Shown here: piece by piece, positions 8,361-16,726 of the stretch
How the letters are laid out: each line of letters begins with the position of its first letter
Position numbering within the stretch: the first letter of the stretch is position 1
Source: Chitinophaga eiseniae
Lineage (GTDB): Bacteria > Bacteroidota > Bacteroidia > Chitinophagales > Chitinophagaceae
Length of the DNA stretch: 64,000 bases
Reading direction: 5' to 3'
Assembly: GCF_900167135.1 (NCBI RefSeq)
Contig: NZ_FUWZ01000002.1
Coordinates: 770,651 to 834,650 of the forward strand
Program-made: the position numbers and the translations under genes
Notes under the pieces: model-generated
Databases searched by the model: none
What the model saw: only the letters and a program-made list of their open reading frames with translations
Told to the model about the DNA's origin: nothing

Positions 8361-9107
8361 TCAGAATTTGGCAAAAGGCTCTTTGGTATCGTGATAGAAG
8401 AGGAAAGTCCATCCTTCCTGCTTACCACGCTCCATAAACTCCTGGCGCAGTTCCATACTGCGTTTGCCATCGTAATCATATTTAGCTACAAAGCGGCTCC
8501 GCATCTGGGAAATCTGTGGAGCCACATCGCCGCCAAAAAATACTTTGTCCTCGCCGTCATCCACCAGGAATACCTGGTGATAAGGACAGTGACCGCCCGT
8601 CAGCTCATAGTGAATATACCCGTCGATAGTGCCGTTGCCGGTGGTGAACACCACATTATCACGCTGTTGCAGCAATGCGATATCTTCTGCCAGATAGGAT
8701 TTGCCGGCATGCTCCATGGCATACAGCATTTCTTCATTGTTGACATAATAGGTGGCGTTGGGAAAAGTGAGGGTACGCTCCCCGGTAATAGGATCTGCGG
8801 CGGATACGCCCCCGGAATGGTCTTTATGCAGATGGCTCATGAGCACCTTGGTGATCTCCATGGGATTAATGCCGTGGTCTATCAGATGCTGATGGATCTG
8901 CAATACGCCGTCTTCGTTGCGGAAACCCAACCCGGCGTCAAACAATATATAGTCACGGTCAGTGATCACCAGAAAAGGCTGTATCTCTACCAACAGGGAA
9001 CCGTGCGGACGGTCCTGCAGATTATCTGTGCCCAGTCTGAAAGGAGAAAACCGTTTGGTAGCGTCTACCGTAAATGAACCTTCTGATAATGGAATAATTC
9101 GTGCCAT
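8361..9107 (-). CDS. Metallo-beta-lactamase fold hydrolase
   Basis: A 248-residue hydrolase of the metallo-beta-lactamase superfamily. The zinc motif SHLHKDHSGG (HxHxDH) is intact, preceded by the strand YILFDAGLG and followed by later ligands in LTGGHCPYHQVFLV and VFFGGDVAP. The overall pattern is of the lactonase/methyl parathion hydrolase-like group, but substrate cannot be assigned. No signal peptide is present from the ATG at 9107. The -7 promoter box ends only 4 nt before this ATG, which implies a leaderless message. It is first in a row with the AraC regulator and the SnoaL-like gene. Confidence 0.86.
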   Translation of the reverse strand: MARIIPLSEGSFTVDATKRFSPFRLGTDNLQDRPHGSLLVEIQPFLVITDRDYILFDAGLGFRNEDGVLQIHQHLIDHGINPMEITKVLMSHLHKDHSGGVSAADPITGERTLTFPNATYYVNNEEMLYAMEHAGKSYLAEDIALLQQRDNVVFTTGNGTIDGYIHYELTGGHCPYHQVFLVDDGEDKVFFGGDVAPQISQMRSRFVAKYDYDGKRSMELRQEFMERGKQEGWTFLFYHDTKEPFAKF

Positions 9108-9111
9108 GATG

Positions 9112-9119
9112 CAAAGATA
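9112..9119 (-). promoter_or_regulatory. -7 promoter box 4 nt before the hydrolase start codon
   Basis: On the minus strand TATCTTTG matches TAnnTTTG and is followed by CATC and then the ATG. Transcription normally begins about 4-6 nt after this box, so the message would begin at or next to the start codon. Confidence 0.6.
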
Positions 9120-9148
9120 GCCCATTCACCATTAGGTTGCAGCCCCGG

Positions 9149-10435
9149 TTACCGCAACACCATCTGCCGGTCGGCGTCCAGGCGCAGCATAATAAATATC
9201 AGCATGGTGAAAGTCATCAGCGATGAACCGCCATAGCTTACCAATGGCAACGGGATACCGATCACCGGCGCCAGGCCGATGGTCATGGAGACATTAATGG
9301 CGAGGTGGAAGAAGATAATACTGGCCACCCCATAGGCATACACGCGCGAGTAGGTCGATCGCTGTCGCTCCGCCACAAATATGATCCGGAAAAGCAACGC
9401 CACATACAGCCCGATGAAAATCACGCTGCCGATGAAGCCGAAGTCTTCCCCGATAGTACAAAAGATAAAGTCGGTGCTCTGTTCCGGTACAAAGTCAAAG
9501 CGGGTCTGTGTGCCTTTCAGATAACCTTTGCCCCAGAAGCCGCCGGAACCGATGGCGATCATACTCTGCCGGGTGTTGTAGGTCGCCTTGGGATCATTTT
9601 CTTTGCCCAGCATTACCTCGATACGACGCACCTGGTAGTCCTTCAGCACTTTGGTGAAAGCAAAAGGTACCACGAACATCACGAATATGGAACAAAAGGC
9701 GTACACACCCAGGATTACGAGCAGGCGCGACCGCTTCCGTTTGATTTCCCGTCGCATGAAATAAATGACCAGCGCGGTAATCACGGAAAAGATGGAGAAC
9801 AGCACGTACTTGTCTACCAGCAGGGCCGAAAGCACCAGCACAATACCGGAGAAAGCGATCACCAGCAGGATGCCCGGTAACCCTTCGCGGAACATGACGA
9901 GGAAAAAGGCGAAATACACCAGCGCCAGCCCTGTTTCATCCTGTAAAATGATGATAGCTGCCGGTATCAGGGCAATGGCAGCGGCAATCAGCCGCGACCG
10001 CAGCTTGGTGAAGTCCGTCTCCTGCGACGACAGGTATTTGGCCAGCGCCAGGTTGGTACAGAGCTTCGTCAGCTCGGCCGGCTGGAATTGAAAACCACCG
10101 ATGACCAGCCAGGAGTGAGAACCTTTTACATCTTTACCGATCCCCAGCACCAATAGCAACAATAGCAAGCCTCCCGCGTACAACAGGTTGGAGGTGGCGG
10201 TAAAAAATTTACTGTCCGTCAGCCAGATAATCGACGCCAGGACCAAAGACACACCAAACCACATGATCTGGCGCGAATAGTTTTTATTCAGGTGGATAAT
10301 ATTCTGCCAGACATTATCATCGCCCCGGTATTCCGCAGCAAAGATGGACATGATGCCGATGATCACCAGCGCCAGGTACAGGCCTACAATTGGCCAGTCA
10401 ATCCCTTGTGTCAGTTTGGCTTGCGAGCGGTTCAT
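9149..10435 (-). CDS. rodA: Rod shape peptidoglycan polymerase RodA
   Basis: A 428-residue SEDS-family glycosyltransferase with about ten membrane segments, which polymerises lipid II during elongation together with PBP2. Family features include GSHSWLVIGGFQFQPAELTKL, the loop KGYLKGTQTRFDFVPEQSTDFIFCTIGEDFGF (with the conserved FVPEQSTDFIF motif), and the C-terminal GIPLPLVSYGGSSL. It lies 30 nt downstream of the PBP2 gene at the end of the mre cluster. The length fits RodA better than FtsW, and the neighbours settle the choice. Confidence 0.95.
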   Translation of the reverse strand: MNRSQAKLTQGIDWPIVGLYLALVIIGIMSIFAAEYRGDDNVWQNIIHLNKNYSRQIMWFGVSLVLASIIWLTDSKFFTATSNLLYAGGLLLLLLVLGIGKDVKGSHSWLVIGGFQFQPAELTKLCTNLALAKYLSSQETDFTKLRSRLIAAAIALIPAAIIILQDETGLALVYFAFFLVMFREGLPGILLVIAFSGIVLVLSALLVDKYVLFSIFSVITALVIYFMRREIKRKRSRLLVILGVYAFCSIFVMFVVPFAFTKVLKDYQVRRIEVMLGKENDPKATYNTRQSMIAIGSGGFWGKGYLKGTQTRFDFVPEQSTDFIFCTIGEDFGFIGSVIFIGLYVALLFRIIFVAERQRSTYSRVYAYGVASIIFFHLAINVSMTIGLAPVIGIPLPLVSYGGSSLMTFTMLIFIMLRLDADRQMVLR

Positions 10436-10465
10436 GAGCGGTTTCGTTTCTTTATTTCGTTATAG

Positions 10466-12403
10466 TTATTTAGTTCCGTTTTTCTTGAAAAGGGCGCTGG
10501 CGTTCAGTGAGTCCAGCTTGGATTTAGCCACCATGGCCGGGTCCAGTGTTACTGTTTCCATTACTGTTTTCATCAGGGCCTGTCTTTTGGTGGAGATGGA
10601 GTCCTTCAGGTATTTCTCCATCATGAGACTGGCGATAGGTGCCGCGTAGCGGGCGCCGAAACCGGAGTTCTCCACAATAACGGCAATGGCTATACGTGCA
10701 CTTTCCGCCGGGGCGAATGCCACAAAGACAGCGTGGTTTTTCAGTTTGGTACGTTTACCGTCCACGATGCCGTAGTTTTCTGCCGTACCGGTTTTACCGC
10801 CGATAGAGATCCCTTCGATCTGGGCCACGCGGCCGGTACCGCTGGCCACCACGTCTGTCATCCCGTGAATTACCGCGCTATAGGCCGTATCGGAGATATG
10901 GGCCACTACATGTTTTTCCTTGTATTTGTCGAGTAAATGCGCGTCATCACCGTCGATGCTTTGTACAAAGTGCGGGATATAGTAAGAACCGCGGTTGGCC
11001 ACGATACACATGGCGTTGGCCATCTGCAGCGGCGTCAGGGTCAGCTCACCCTGACCAATACCGAGGAACACGGAAGTACAGGAGTTCCAGCTGCCTTTAT
11101 ACATTTTATCGTAGAACGCCGGCGTAGGCACAATACCACGGGCCTCGCTGGGCACGTCTACCCCGATGCGGTGACCAAAGCCGAAGCTGTTCATATAATC
11201 GGACCATTTCTGGAGGCCGCCTGAGCGGATACCGCCGAACTTGCCCGCATCCACACAAAGGCGATAAACGTGCGAGAAGTAGGAGTTACAGGAGTGGGAA
11301 AGCGCCAGCCGCAGGTTGGCAGCGTGACCGGCATCATGGTGTTCGCACTTGATGGGCCTGCTACAACCGTAATAAGCGCCGCCGCAGGGATAACCGAAGC
11401 TGGGCGTGATCACGCCTTCGTCCAGTCCTACCAGTGCAATCATCGGTTTAAAAGTGGAACCTGGCGGATAAGTAGCCTGGATGGCGCGGTTGAACGTCGG
11501 TTTGGTCGTATCGCGGTTGAGCAGCACCGAGTTGGTACTGCGGTAAGAACCGGTAAGCAGGTTGGGATCGAAAGTAGGTGCGCTGACCATGGCCAGGATA
11601 CCGCCCGTTTGCGGATCGATCGCCACGATGCTGCCCATTTTACCCTTCATGAGTTTTTCTCCGAACTGCTGCAGTTCAATATCGAGTGACAAACGCAGGT
11701 TTTTGCCGGCGATGGCAGCGCTGTCAAATTCACCATTTTCGTAAGCGCCCTGTGGCCTGTTGAGATTGTCTTTCACAAGGTACTGGATACCGCGTGTACC
11801 CATCAGCACCGCTTCGTAAGTCCTTTCAAGACCGGCCAGACCGAGATAGTCGCCGGAATTGTACGAAGCGTAGGCGGAGTCTTTGAGGCGTTCCGGCGAA
11901 ATTTCCCCGATATAACCGAGGATATTGGCCGCGGCGGAAAAAGGATAGGAGCGGATCTGGCGGGGCACCAGTTCAAATCCCGGCTGGAAGAGGTACATGC
12001 TTTCCTGCAGCTGGCCGAATACTTCTGCCGGCAGCAGGGCGGCGAACACCGATTGTCTTACGCGGCCGTTTCTCACGATGGCGTTGACAATCCGTTTCCG
12101 GAATTCCTCTTTATCGATGTTTAATATTTTACAGAGGTAAGCCGTATCAATAGCTTTAACGCTGGCAGGGGTTACCACCAGGTCGTACAGCACGTCGTTA
12201 CTGAGGATAGCTTTGTTCTTCCGGTCATAGATAATACCGCGGCTGGGGTACACCACTTTTCTGAGTACGGCGTTGGCATCCGCCAGCTTCGCGTACTTCT
12301 TCTCCACGATCTGCAGGAAAAACAACCTGGTAATGATCAGCACCACCATCCCAAGTATAATCGCCTGTATAACTCTTTTTCTGGGCTGATTAAAAACTGA
12401 CAT
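10466..12403 (-). CDS. mrdA: Penicillin-binding protein 2 (elongation transpeptidase)
   Basis: A 645-residue class B penicillin-binding protein anchored by one N-terminal helix (VIQAIILGMVVLIITRLFFLQIV). A pedestal/dimerisation domain precedes the transpeptidase domain, where the three active-site motifs are visible: PPGSTFKP (SxxK), SHSCNSYF (SxN) and GGKTGTAEN (KTG). It cross-links peptidoglycan during lateral growth with RodA, encoded 30 nt downstream. The gap of 116 nt to mreD upstream is AT-rich and may hold an internal promoter, though none with a clear TAnnTTTG box was found. Confidence 0.95.
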   Translation of the reverse strand: MSVFNQPRKRVIQAIILGMVVLIITRLFFLQIVEKKYAKLADANAVLRKVVYPSRGIIYDRKNKAILSNDVLYDLVVTPASVKAIDTAYLCKILNIDKEEFRKRIVNAIVRNGRVRQSVFAALLPAEVFGQLQESMYLFQPGFELVPRQIRSYPFSAAANILGYIGEISPERLKDSAYASYNSGDYLGLAGLERTYEAVLMGTRGIQYLVKDNLNRPQGAYENGEFDSAAIAGKNLRLSLDIELQQFGEKLMKGKMGSIVAIDPQTGGILAMVSAPTFDPNLLTGSYRSTNSVLLNRDTTKPTFNRAIQATYPPGSTFKPMIALVGLDEGVITPSFGYPCGGAYYGCSRPIKCEHHDAGHAANLRLALSHSCNSYFSHVYRLCVDAGKFGGIRSGGLQKWSDYMNSFGFGHRIGVDVPSEARGIVPTPAFYDKMYKGSWNSCTSVFLGIGQGELTLTPLQMANAMCIVANRGSYYIPHFVQSIDGDDAHLLDKYKEKHVVAHISDTAYSAVIHGMTDVVASGTGRVAQIEGISIGGKTGTAENYGIVDGKRTKLKNHAVFVAFAPAESARIAIAVIVENSGFGARYAAPIASLMMEKYLKDSISTKRQALMKTVMETVTLDPAMVAKSKLDSLNASALFKKNGTK

Positions 12404-12519
12404 GCTATTGAGGACGGATAAATTTTAAAATGCTTGTTGTTGGCATTGACTGCTGACAACATCCTTTTTCCGATGTATAAATTTAATAGTAATATTTGGC
12501 AAACGCCTATTGCTGACTG

Positions 12520-13029
12520 CTATTTCTTTGTGAAAAAAAGCAATTCATATAACACGATCAGAATAAGGCTGGCAGCAGTAGAAAGCAGGATTTTCAGCAT
12601 CAGGTACAATGGGTTGCCGAAACCAAAAACTTCCAGGGTAAAAAAGACCACATGATGCAGGAATACCAGTACTGCCGCATAGATCAGAAACTGCGAGACG
12701 CCCATACTGGTCATGGACGGCGTTTTCTGGGTGGTTTCAAAGCCGCCCTGTGGCGACAGGATATTGATAATAAACGGCCGCAGGTAAGCGATGAACACGC
12801 AGGCTGCCGCATGTATCCCCATGGTGTTGGAAAACATATCAAGGGAAACGCCCATCAGGAATCCCAGCAGCATCACCACCGGGCGCGGCAGGTTAAAAGG
12901 CAGCGCCAGGATGAAGAGCATATACAGATAAGGGCTCACCAGCTGGTGAATCAGTATCTTGTTGAGCACAAACACCTGTATCAGCAACAGGAATACAAAA
13001 CGGATAATATTTCTTAACAGTATACTCAT
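12520..13029 (-). CDS. mreD: Rod shape-determining protein MreD
   Basis: A 169-residue very hydrophobic protein with five or six membrane segments, starting MSILLRNIIRFVFLLLIQVFVLNKILIHQLVSPYLYMLFILALP, which is typical of Bacteroidota MreD. Its start codon overlaps the mreC stop (ATGA), so translation of the two is coupled. It belongs to the elongasome and links MreC to the PBP2/RodA synthases, both encoded just downstream. Confidence 0.88.
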   Translation of the reverse strand: MSILLRNIIRFVFLLLIQVFVLNKILIHQLVSPYLYMLFILALPFNLPRPVVMLLGFLMGVSLDMFSNTMGIHAAACVFIAYLRPFIINILSPQGGFETTQKTPSMTSMGVSQFLIYAAVLVFLHHVVFFTLEVFGFGNPLYLMLKILLSTAASLILIVLYELLFFTKK

Positions 13030-13913
13030 TTGATCAACTTGTAAGTTGAGTCTTCTAGTCGTTGTTGTTCATCTTTCAGCAGATTTTCTATCACGTACAC
13101 ATATTGTACGTTATAGAAATTGGTGGCCAGTCTCAGGCGGATATTATAGGAAGTACCGGCTTTATCAGACATCATCACCGAATCTACATAGCCAATGGGG
13201 ATATTTTCGGGAAACAGGGCAGAAAAGCCGCTGGTAACCACCGTATCTCCTTTATGTACTTTGGCGCTCTTGGGAATATCTTTCAGCTGGGCGAAAGTGG
13301 CGTTGCCGCCGTCCCAGTGTACGGACCCCATTTCCTTGCCCTGGGCCAGCCTGGCGCTGATGGACACGGAGTTGGATTTGGAGAGCATGGAAAGCACTAC
13401 GGCATAGTTGTCGCTCACACTTCTGACCACGCCTACTACGCCGCTGCTGCTGATAACGCCCATATTGGGACGGATACCCTGCAGGCTGCCGCGGTGGATG
13501 GTGAGATAGTTGATCGGCTTGTTAATGGAGTTGTTGATCACCTTGGCCTCAAAGTACTTGTAGCGGCGTATCTGGGTGCCAATCACCCGGTGAAGGGTAT
13601 CGTCGCTGTACTGGCGGATAGTATCTATTTTGAGGCCGGTGCCTGTCACCACAGAATCGAAGCTGGTATGAACGGCATTGTGCAGGCGGGTATTTTCCGC
13701 TACCAGGCTGTCGTTGGTAGCTTTCAGGTGAAAGTAGTATTGTACGTTGTTGTATTTGTCGTACAGCTTCCCACTAATATCATTGGCGGAGTTAAGGTAG
13801 GCAGATCGCTGCAGGTTATTGTTCTGGAATACCAATACAATACAAATCACTTCCAGCAGCAGAAATAAGAAGAAGTTGAAATATCGCCTAAAGAAAATGA
13901 TTAAATTCCGCAC
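13026..13913 (-). CDS. mreC: Rod shape-determining protein MreC
   Basis: A 295-residue protein with one N-terminal membrane helix (YFNFFLFLLLEVICIVLVF), a coiled-coil segment and the periplasmic MreC beta-domain with VINNSINKPINYLTIHRGSLQGIRPNMGVISSSGVVGVV, diagnostic for the family. The start is a GTG at 13913; an in-frame stop lies a few codons upstream and no nearby ATG keeps the membrane anchor. It overlaps mreD by four nucleotides and lies downstream of mreB across a long hairpin, which may separate the expression level of mreB from the rest. Confidence 0.92.
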   Translation of the reverse strand: MRNLIIFFRRYFNFFLFLLLEVICIVLVFQNNNLQRSAYLNSANDISGKLYDKYNNVQYYFHLKATNDSLVAENTRLHNAVHTSFDSVVTGTGLKIDTIRQYSDDTLHRVIGTQIRRYKYFEAKVINNSINKPINYLTIHRGSLQGIRPNMGVISSSGVVGVVRSVSDNYAVVLSMLSKSNSVSISARLAQGKEMGSVHWDGGNATFAQLKDIPKSAKVHKGDTVVTSGFSALFPENIPIGYVDSVMMSDKAGTSYNIRLRLATNFYNVQYVYVIENLLKDEQQRLEDSTYKLIK

Positions 13914-13940
13914 AAGCGCGAGTCATTTAGAGATTTGATC

Positions 13941-14009
13941 ATTTGGATATTTGGTTATTTACAGGGTTCTTTCTCCGAAAGAAATCTGTAAATAACCAAA
14001 TATCCAAAT
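13941..14009. repeat. Long octamer-built hairpin between mreB and mreC
   Basis: Two perfect 24-nt complementary arms (13941-13964 and 13986-14009) enclose a 21-nt loop that itself contains a 7-bp stem (TTCTTTC/GAAAGAA). The arms consist of 8-nt units of the form ATTTRRNN (ATTTGATC, ATTTGGAT, ATTTGGTT and so on). There is no T run after it in the direction of mre transcription, so it is not a standard intrinsic terminator. It could act as an RNA processing or 3' stabilising element for the mreB part of the message. Confidence 0.85.
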
Positions 14010-14021
14010 ATCTAAATAGGT

Positions 14022-15044
14022 TTATTGCATCAGGAACGGATATTTACCCACATGTTTCAGGGCGATGCCAGTGCCTCTCACTACGGCGCGCAGCGGATCA
14101 TCTGCTACATGAACCGGCAGTTTGATTTTCTGGGCAAGGCGTTTGTCCAGCCCGCGCAGCAGCGCACCGCCACCGGTCAGGTACAAGCCTCTGCGGTAAA
14201 TATCTGATGCCAGCTCCGGCGGCGTTGTTTCCAGCGCTTTCAGGATGGCTTCTTCGATTTTAAAGATAGATTTGTCCAGTGCTTCGGCGATCTCCTGGTA
14301 AGATACCATGATCTGCTTGGGGATGCCTGTCACCAGGTCACGACCGTTAACCGGGATGTCATCCGGTGGGTTATCCAGTTCTTTCAGGGCTGATCCGATA
14401 TGGATCTTGATCTGCTCGGCGGTCCTTTCACCGATCAGCAGGCTATGATAGCGGCGCAGGGCTTCCATGATATCGGCGGTGAACTCGTCACCCGCGATAC
14501 GGATACTCTGGTCGCATACTATACCTGCCAGGGCAATCACAGAGATACCGGTGGTACCACCTCCGATATCGATGATCATGTTACCTACCGGTTCTTCCAC
14601 GTCGATGCCGATACCCAGGGCAGCGGCCATCGGTTCGTGCAGCAGATACACTTCCTTGGCGCCCGCCTGCTCGGCAGAGTCACGTACCGCTCTCTTCTCC
14701 ACTTCCGTAATGCTGGAAGGGATACAGATCACCATACGCCAGCTGGGAGCAAACAGTGGCTTTTTAGGATAAACCATTTTTATCAGTTCCCTGAGCATAC
14801 CCTCTGCGGCGTTAAAGTCCGCGATCACACCATCCTTCAGGGGACGTATCGTACGAAGATATTCGTGTGTTTTTTCGTGCATCATCATGGCCTTCTTACC
14901 GACTGCCACAATTTTACCGCTAGCCCGTTCTATCGCTACAATGGAAGGCTCGTCCACAACCACTTGGTCATTATGTATTATCAGCGTGTTCGCTGTACCC
15001 AGATCAATCGCGATTTCCTGCGTTAAAAAATTAAAAAATCCCAT
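14022..15044 (-). CDS. mreB: Rod shape-determining actin homologue MreB
   Basis: A 340-residue bacterial actin that organises lateral wall synthesis under the inner membrane. The phosphate-1 motif EIAIDLGTANTLI, the phosphate-2 motif MIIDIGGGTTGISVIAL and the adenosine motif LTGGGALLRGLD are all intact. The ATG at 15044 is preferred to a TTG five codons upstream because it begins with the amphipathic MGFFNFL typical of MreB. It is the first gene of mreB-mreC-mreD-mrdA-rodA. A degenerate -7 box (CATTTTTG) lies shortly upstream. Confidence 0.96.
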   Translation of the reverse strand: MGFFNFLTQEIAIDLGTANTLIIHNDQVVVDEPSIVAIERASGKIVAVGKKAMMMHEKTHEYLRTIRPLKDGVIADFNAAEGMLRELIKMVYPKKPLFAPSWRMVICIPSSITEVEKRAVRDSAEQAGAKEVYLLHEPMAAALGIGIDVEEPVGNMIIDIGGGTTGISVIALAGIVCDQSIRIAGDEFTADIMEALRRYHSLLIGERTAEQIKIHIGSALKELDNPPDDIPVNGRDLVTGIPKQIMVSYQEIAEALDKSIFKIEEAILKALETTPPELASDIYRRGLYLTGGGALLRGLDKRLAQKIKLPVHVADDPLRAVVRGTGIALKHVGKYPFLMQ

Positions 15045-15199
15045 TGTTGATACGGTCAAAAATTAGAATGCAAAAATGAATAATTCTAACGAATATACGA
15101 TGCAAAAAGTGGATATTCTTGCAATAATACGGCTAAATATTAAAAAAAGTTATTTGTTGTTCAAACGGCAACCCGACATGATTATTTTGCCATTTTAAT

Positions 15200-15274
15200 A
15201 TTTAGTCATTTGATCATTTAGAAAGCCTGTTTTCTGAAAAATTCCTAAATACTTAAATAACCAAATGACTAAAT
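15200..15274. repeat. Second octamer-built palindrome at the purD stop codon
   Basis: The outer arms ATTTAGTCATTTG (15200-15212) and its complement (15262-15274) pair over 13 bp; inner parts pair imperfectly. The right arm again reads as 8-nt ATTT-led units. The purD stop codon (15269-15271) is inside the right arm. The same kind of repeat occurs between mreB and mreC. Confidence 0.75.
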
Positions 15275-16546
15275 GAACTCGTAGCCTATATCCCGACGAT
15301 ACGTTTTGCCTTCAAACGAAATTTGTTCTGCGGTCTGCACCGAGTGGGCCAGCGCCAGCGGCAGACTGGCTGCCAGCGAGGTAATGGCCAGCACACGACC
15401 GCCATTGCTCACGATGGTTGCTCCCGACTGTTTGGTACCGGCATGAAACACCACCTGGTCATTAGTAGGCGCCGGTATACCGCTGATAGCCTTGTTTTTC
15501 TCATACGCTTCCGGATAACCCGCAGACACCAGCATAACAGTGGCGGCGGCACGCGGATCAGCGTAAATGGTTTGCTCCGACAGTTTACCGGTTGTAACAG
15601 CGGTAAACAGGTCCAGTAAATCGTTTTGTAAACGGGGCATTACGACTTCCGTTTCCGGATCGCCCATGCGGCAGTTATACTCAATGACAAAAGGCTCTCC
15701 CTCTACATTAATCAAGCCAAAAAAGATGAACCCGTTATATTTAATGCCTTCTGTTGACAAGCCCGCTACTGTAGGACGAATTACCTGGTCTTCCACTTTT
15801 TTCATGAAAGCAGCATCGGCGAAAGGTACCGGAGATACCGCACCCATACCGCCGGTGTTCAGGCCCTTGTCGCCTTCCCCGATCCGCTTGTAGTCTTTGG
15901 CTTCCGGCAGGATCTTATAAGTGTGACCATCCGTCAGCACAAACACAGACAATTCAATACCGGTCAGGAACTGCTCTATCACCACGGTTTTGCTGGCATC
16001 GCCAAATTTAGCGGCCCGGATCATCTGCTCAAACTCGGCCACCGCCTCGTCATGCGAACTGGTGATCACCACACCTTTACCGGCAGCCAGCCCATCAGCC
16101 TTCAATACAATTGGTAAGGAATGCTGCTGAAGATACGCCACCCCTTCCTCGAAATTGCCGGCGTTGAACTCGCGGTAAGCAGCGGTAGGTATCTGATGCC
16201 GCTGCATGAACAGTTTGGCGAAAGCCTTACTACCTTCCAGGCGGGCGCCCTCCTGTGACGGACCCATTACAGGAATATGCTGCAGTGCAGCATCTGCGGC
16301 AAAGAAATCATAGATACCATTTACCAGGGCCTCTTCTGACCCCGGCACTACCAGGTCGATGGCGTTTTCAAGGCAAAAAGCCCTGATCTTCTCAAATTCA
16401 CTCACGCCCATGTCGACGTTCGTGCCACATTGCGATGTGCCGGCATTACCCGGCGCGATAAATAACTGGCCACACTGTGGACTCTGGGACATTTTCCGGG
16501 CCAGGGCGTGTTCCCGGCCACCACTACCTAGTAATAAAATGTTCAT
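15269..16546 (-). CDS. purD: Phosphoribosylamine-glycine ligase
   Basis: A 425-residue ATP-grasp enzyme that joins 5-phosphoribosylamine and glycine in purine synthesis. It begins MNILLLGSGGREHALARK, the PurD signature, and contains the ATP-grasp pieces LPIVLKADGLAAGKGVVI, GIELSVFVLTDG and the metal-binding loop FFGLINVEGEPFVIEYNCRMGDPETEVVMPRL. Full length. It appears monocistronic; mreB downstream has its own upstream region. The last codon and stop belong to the palindromic repeat. Confidence 0.96.
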   Translation of the reverse strand: MNILLLGSGGREHALARKMSQSPQCGQLFIAPGNAGTSQCGTNVDMGVSEFEKIRAFCLENAIDLVVPGSEEALVNGIYDFFAADAALQHIPVMGPSQEGARLEGSKAFAKLFMQRHQIPTAAYREFNAGNFEEGVAYLQQHSLPIVLKADGLAAGKGVVITSSHDEAVAEFEQMIRAAKFGDASKTVVIEQFLTGIELSVFVLTDGHTYKILPEAKDYKRIGEGDKGLNTGGMGAVSPVPFADAAFMKKVEDQVIRPTVAGLSTEGIKYNGFIFFGLINVEGEPFVIEYNCRMGDPETEVVMPRLQNDLLDLFTAVTTGKLSEQTIYADPRAAATVMLVSAGYPEAYEKNKAISGIPAPTNDQVVFHAGTKQSGATIVSNGGRVLAITSLAASLPLALAHSVQTAEQISFEGKTYRRDIGYEFI

Positions 16547-16726
16547 ATGAATTGCCTAATAAATGCAGGTGCGAAAGAAAATGCAAAGAAAGATGAAAAA
16601 AGCACAAAAACCCACAAAAACTGCCCATTTCCACCATTTTTTTACGTAATTATCTATTTTACTTTAAATTGCCCCCTCTGAGACTTAACAGAACCTTAAA
16701 ACAACTATTGCTAAAACTAACCATTT

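Noticed and set aside
13941..14009. Intrinsic terminator between mreB and mreC
   Set aside because: The hairpin is strong but no T run follows on the mre strand, so normal termination is unlikely.
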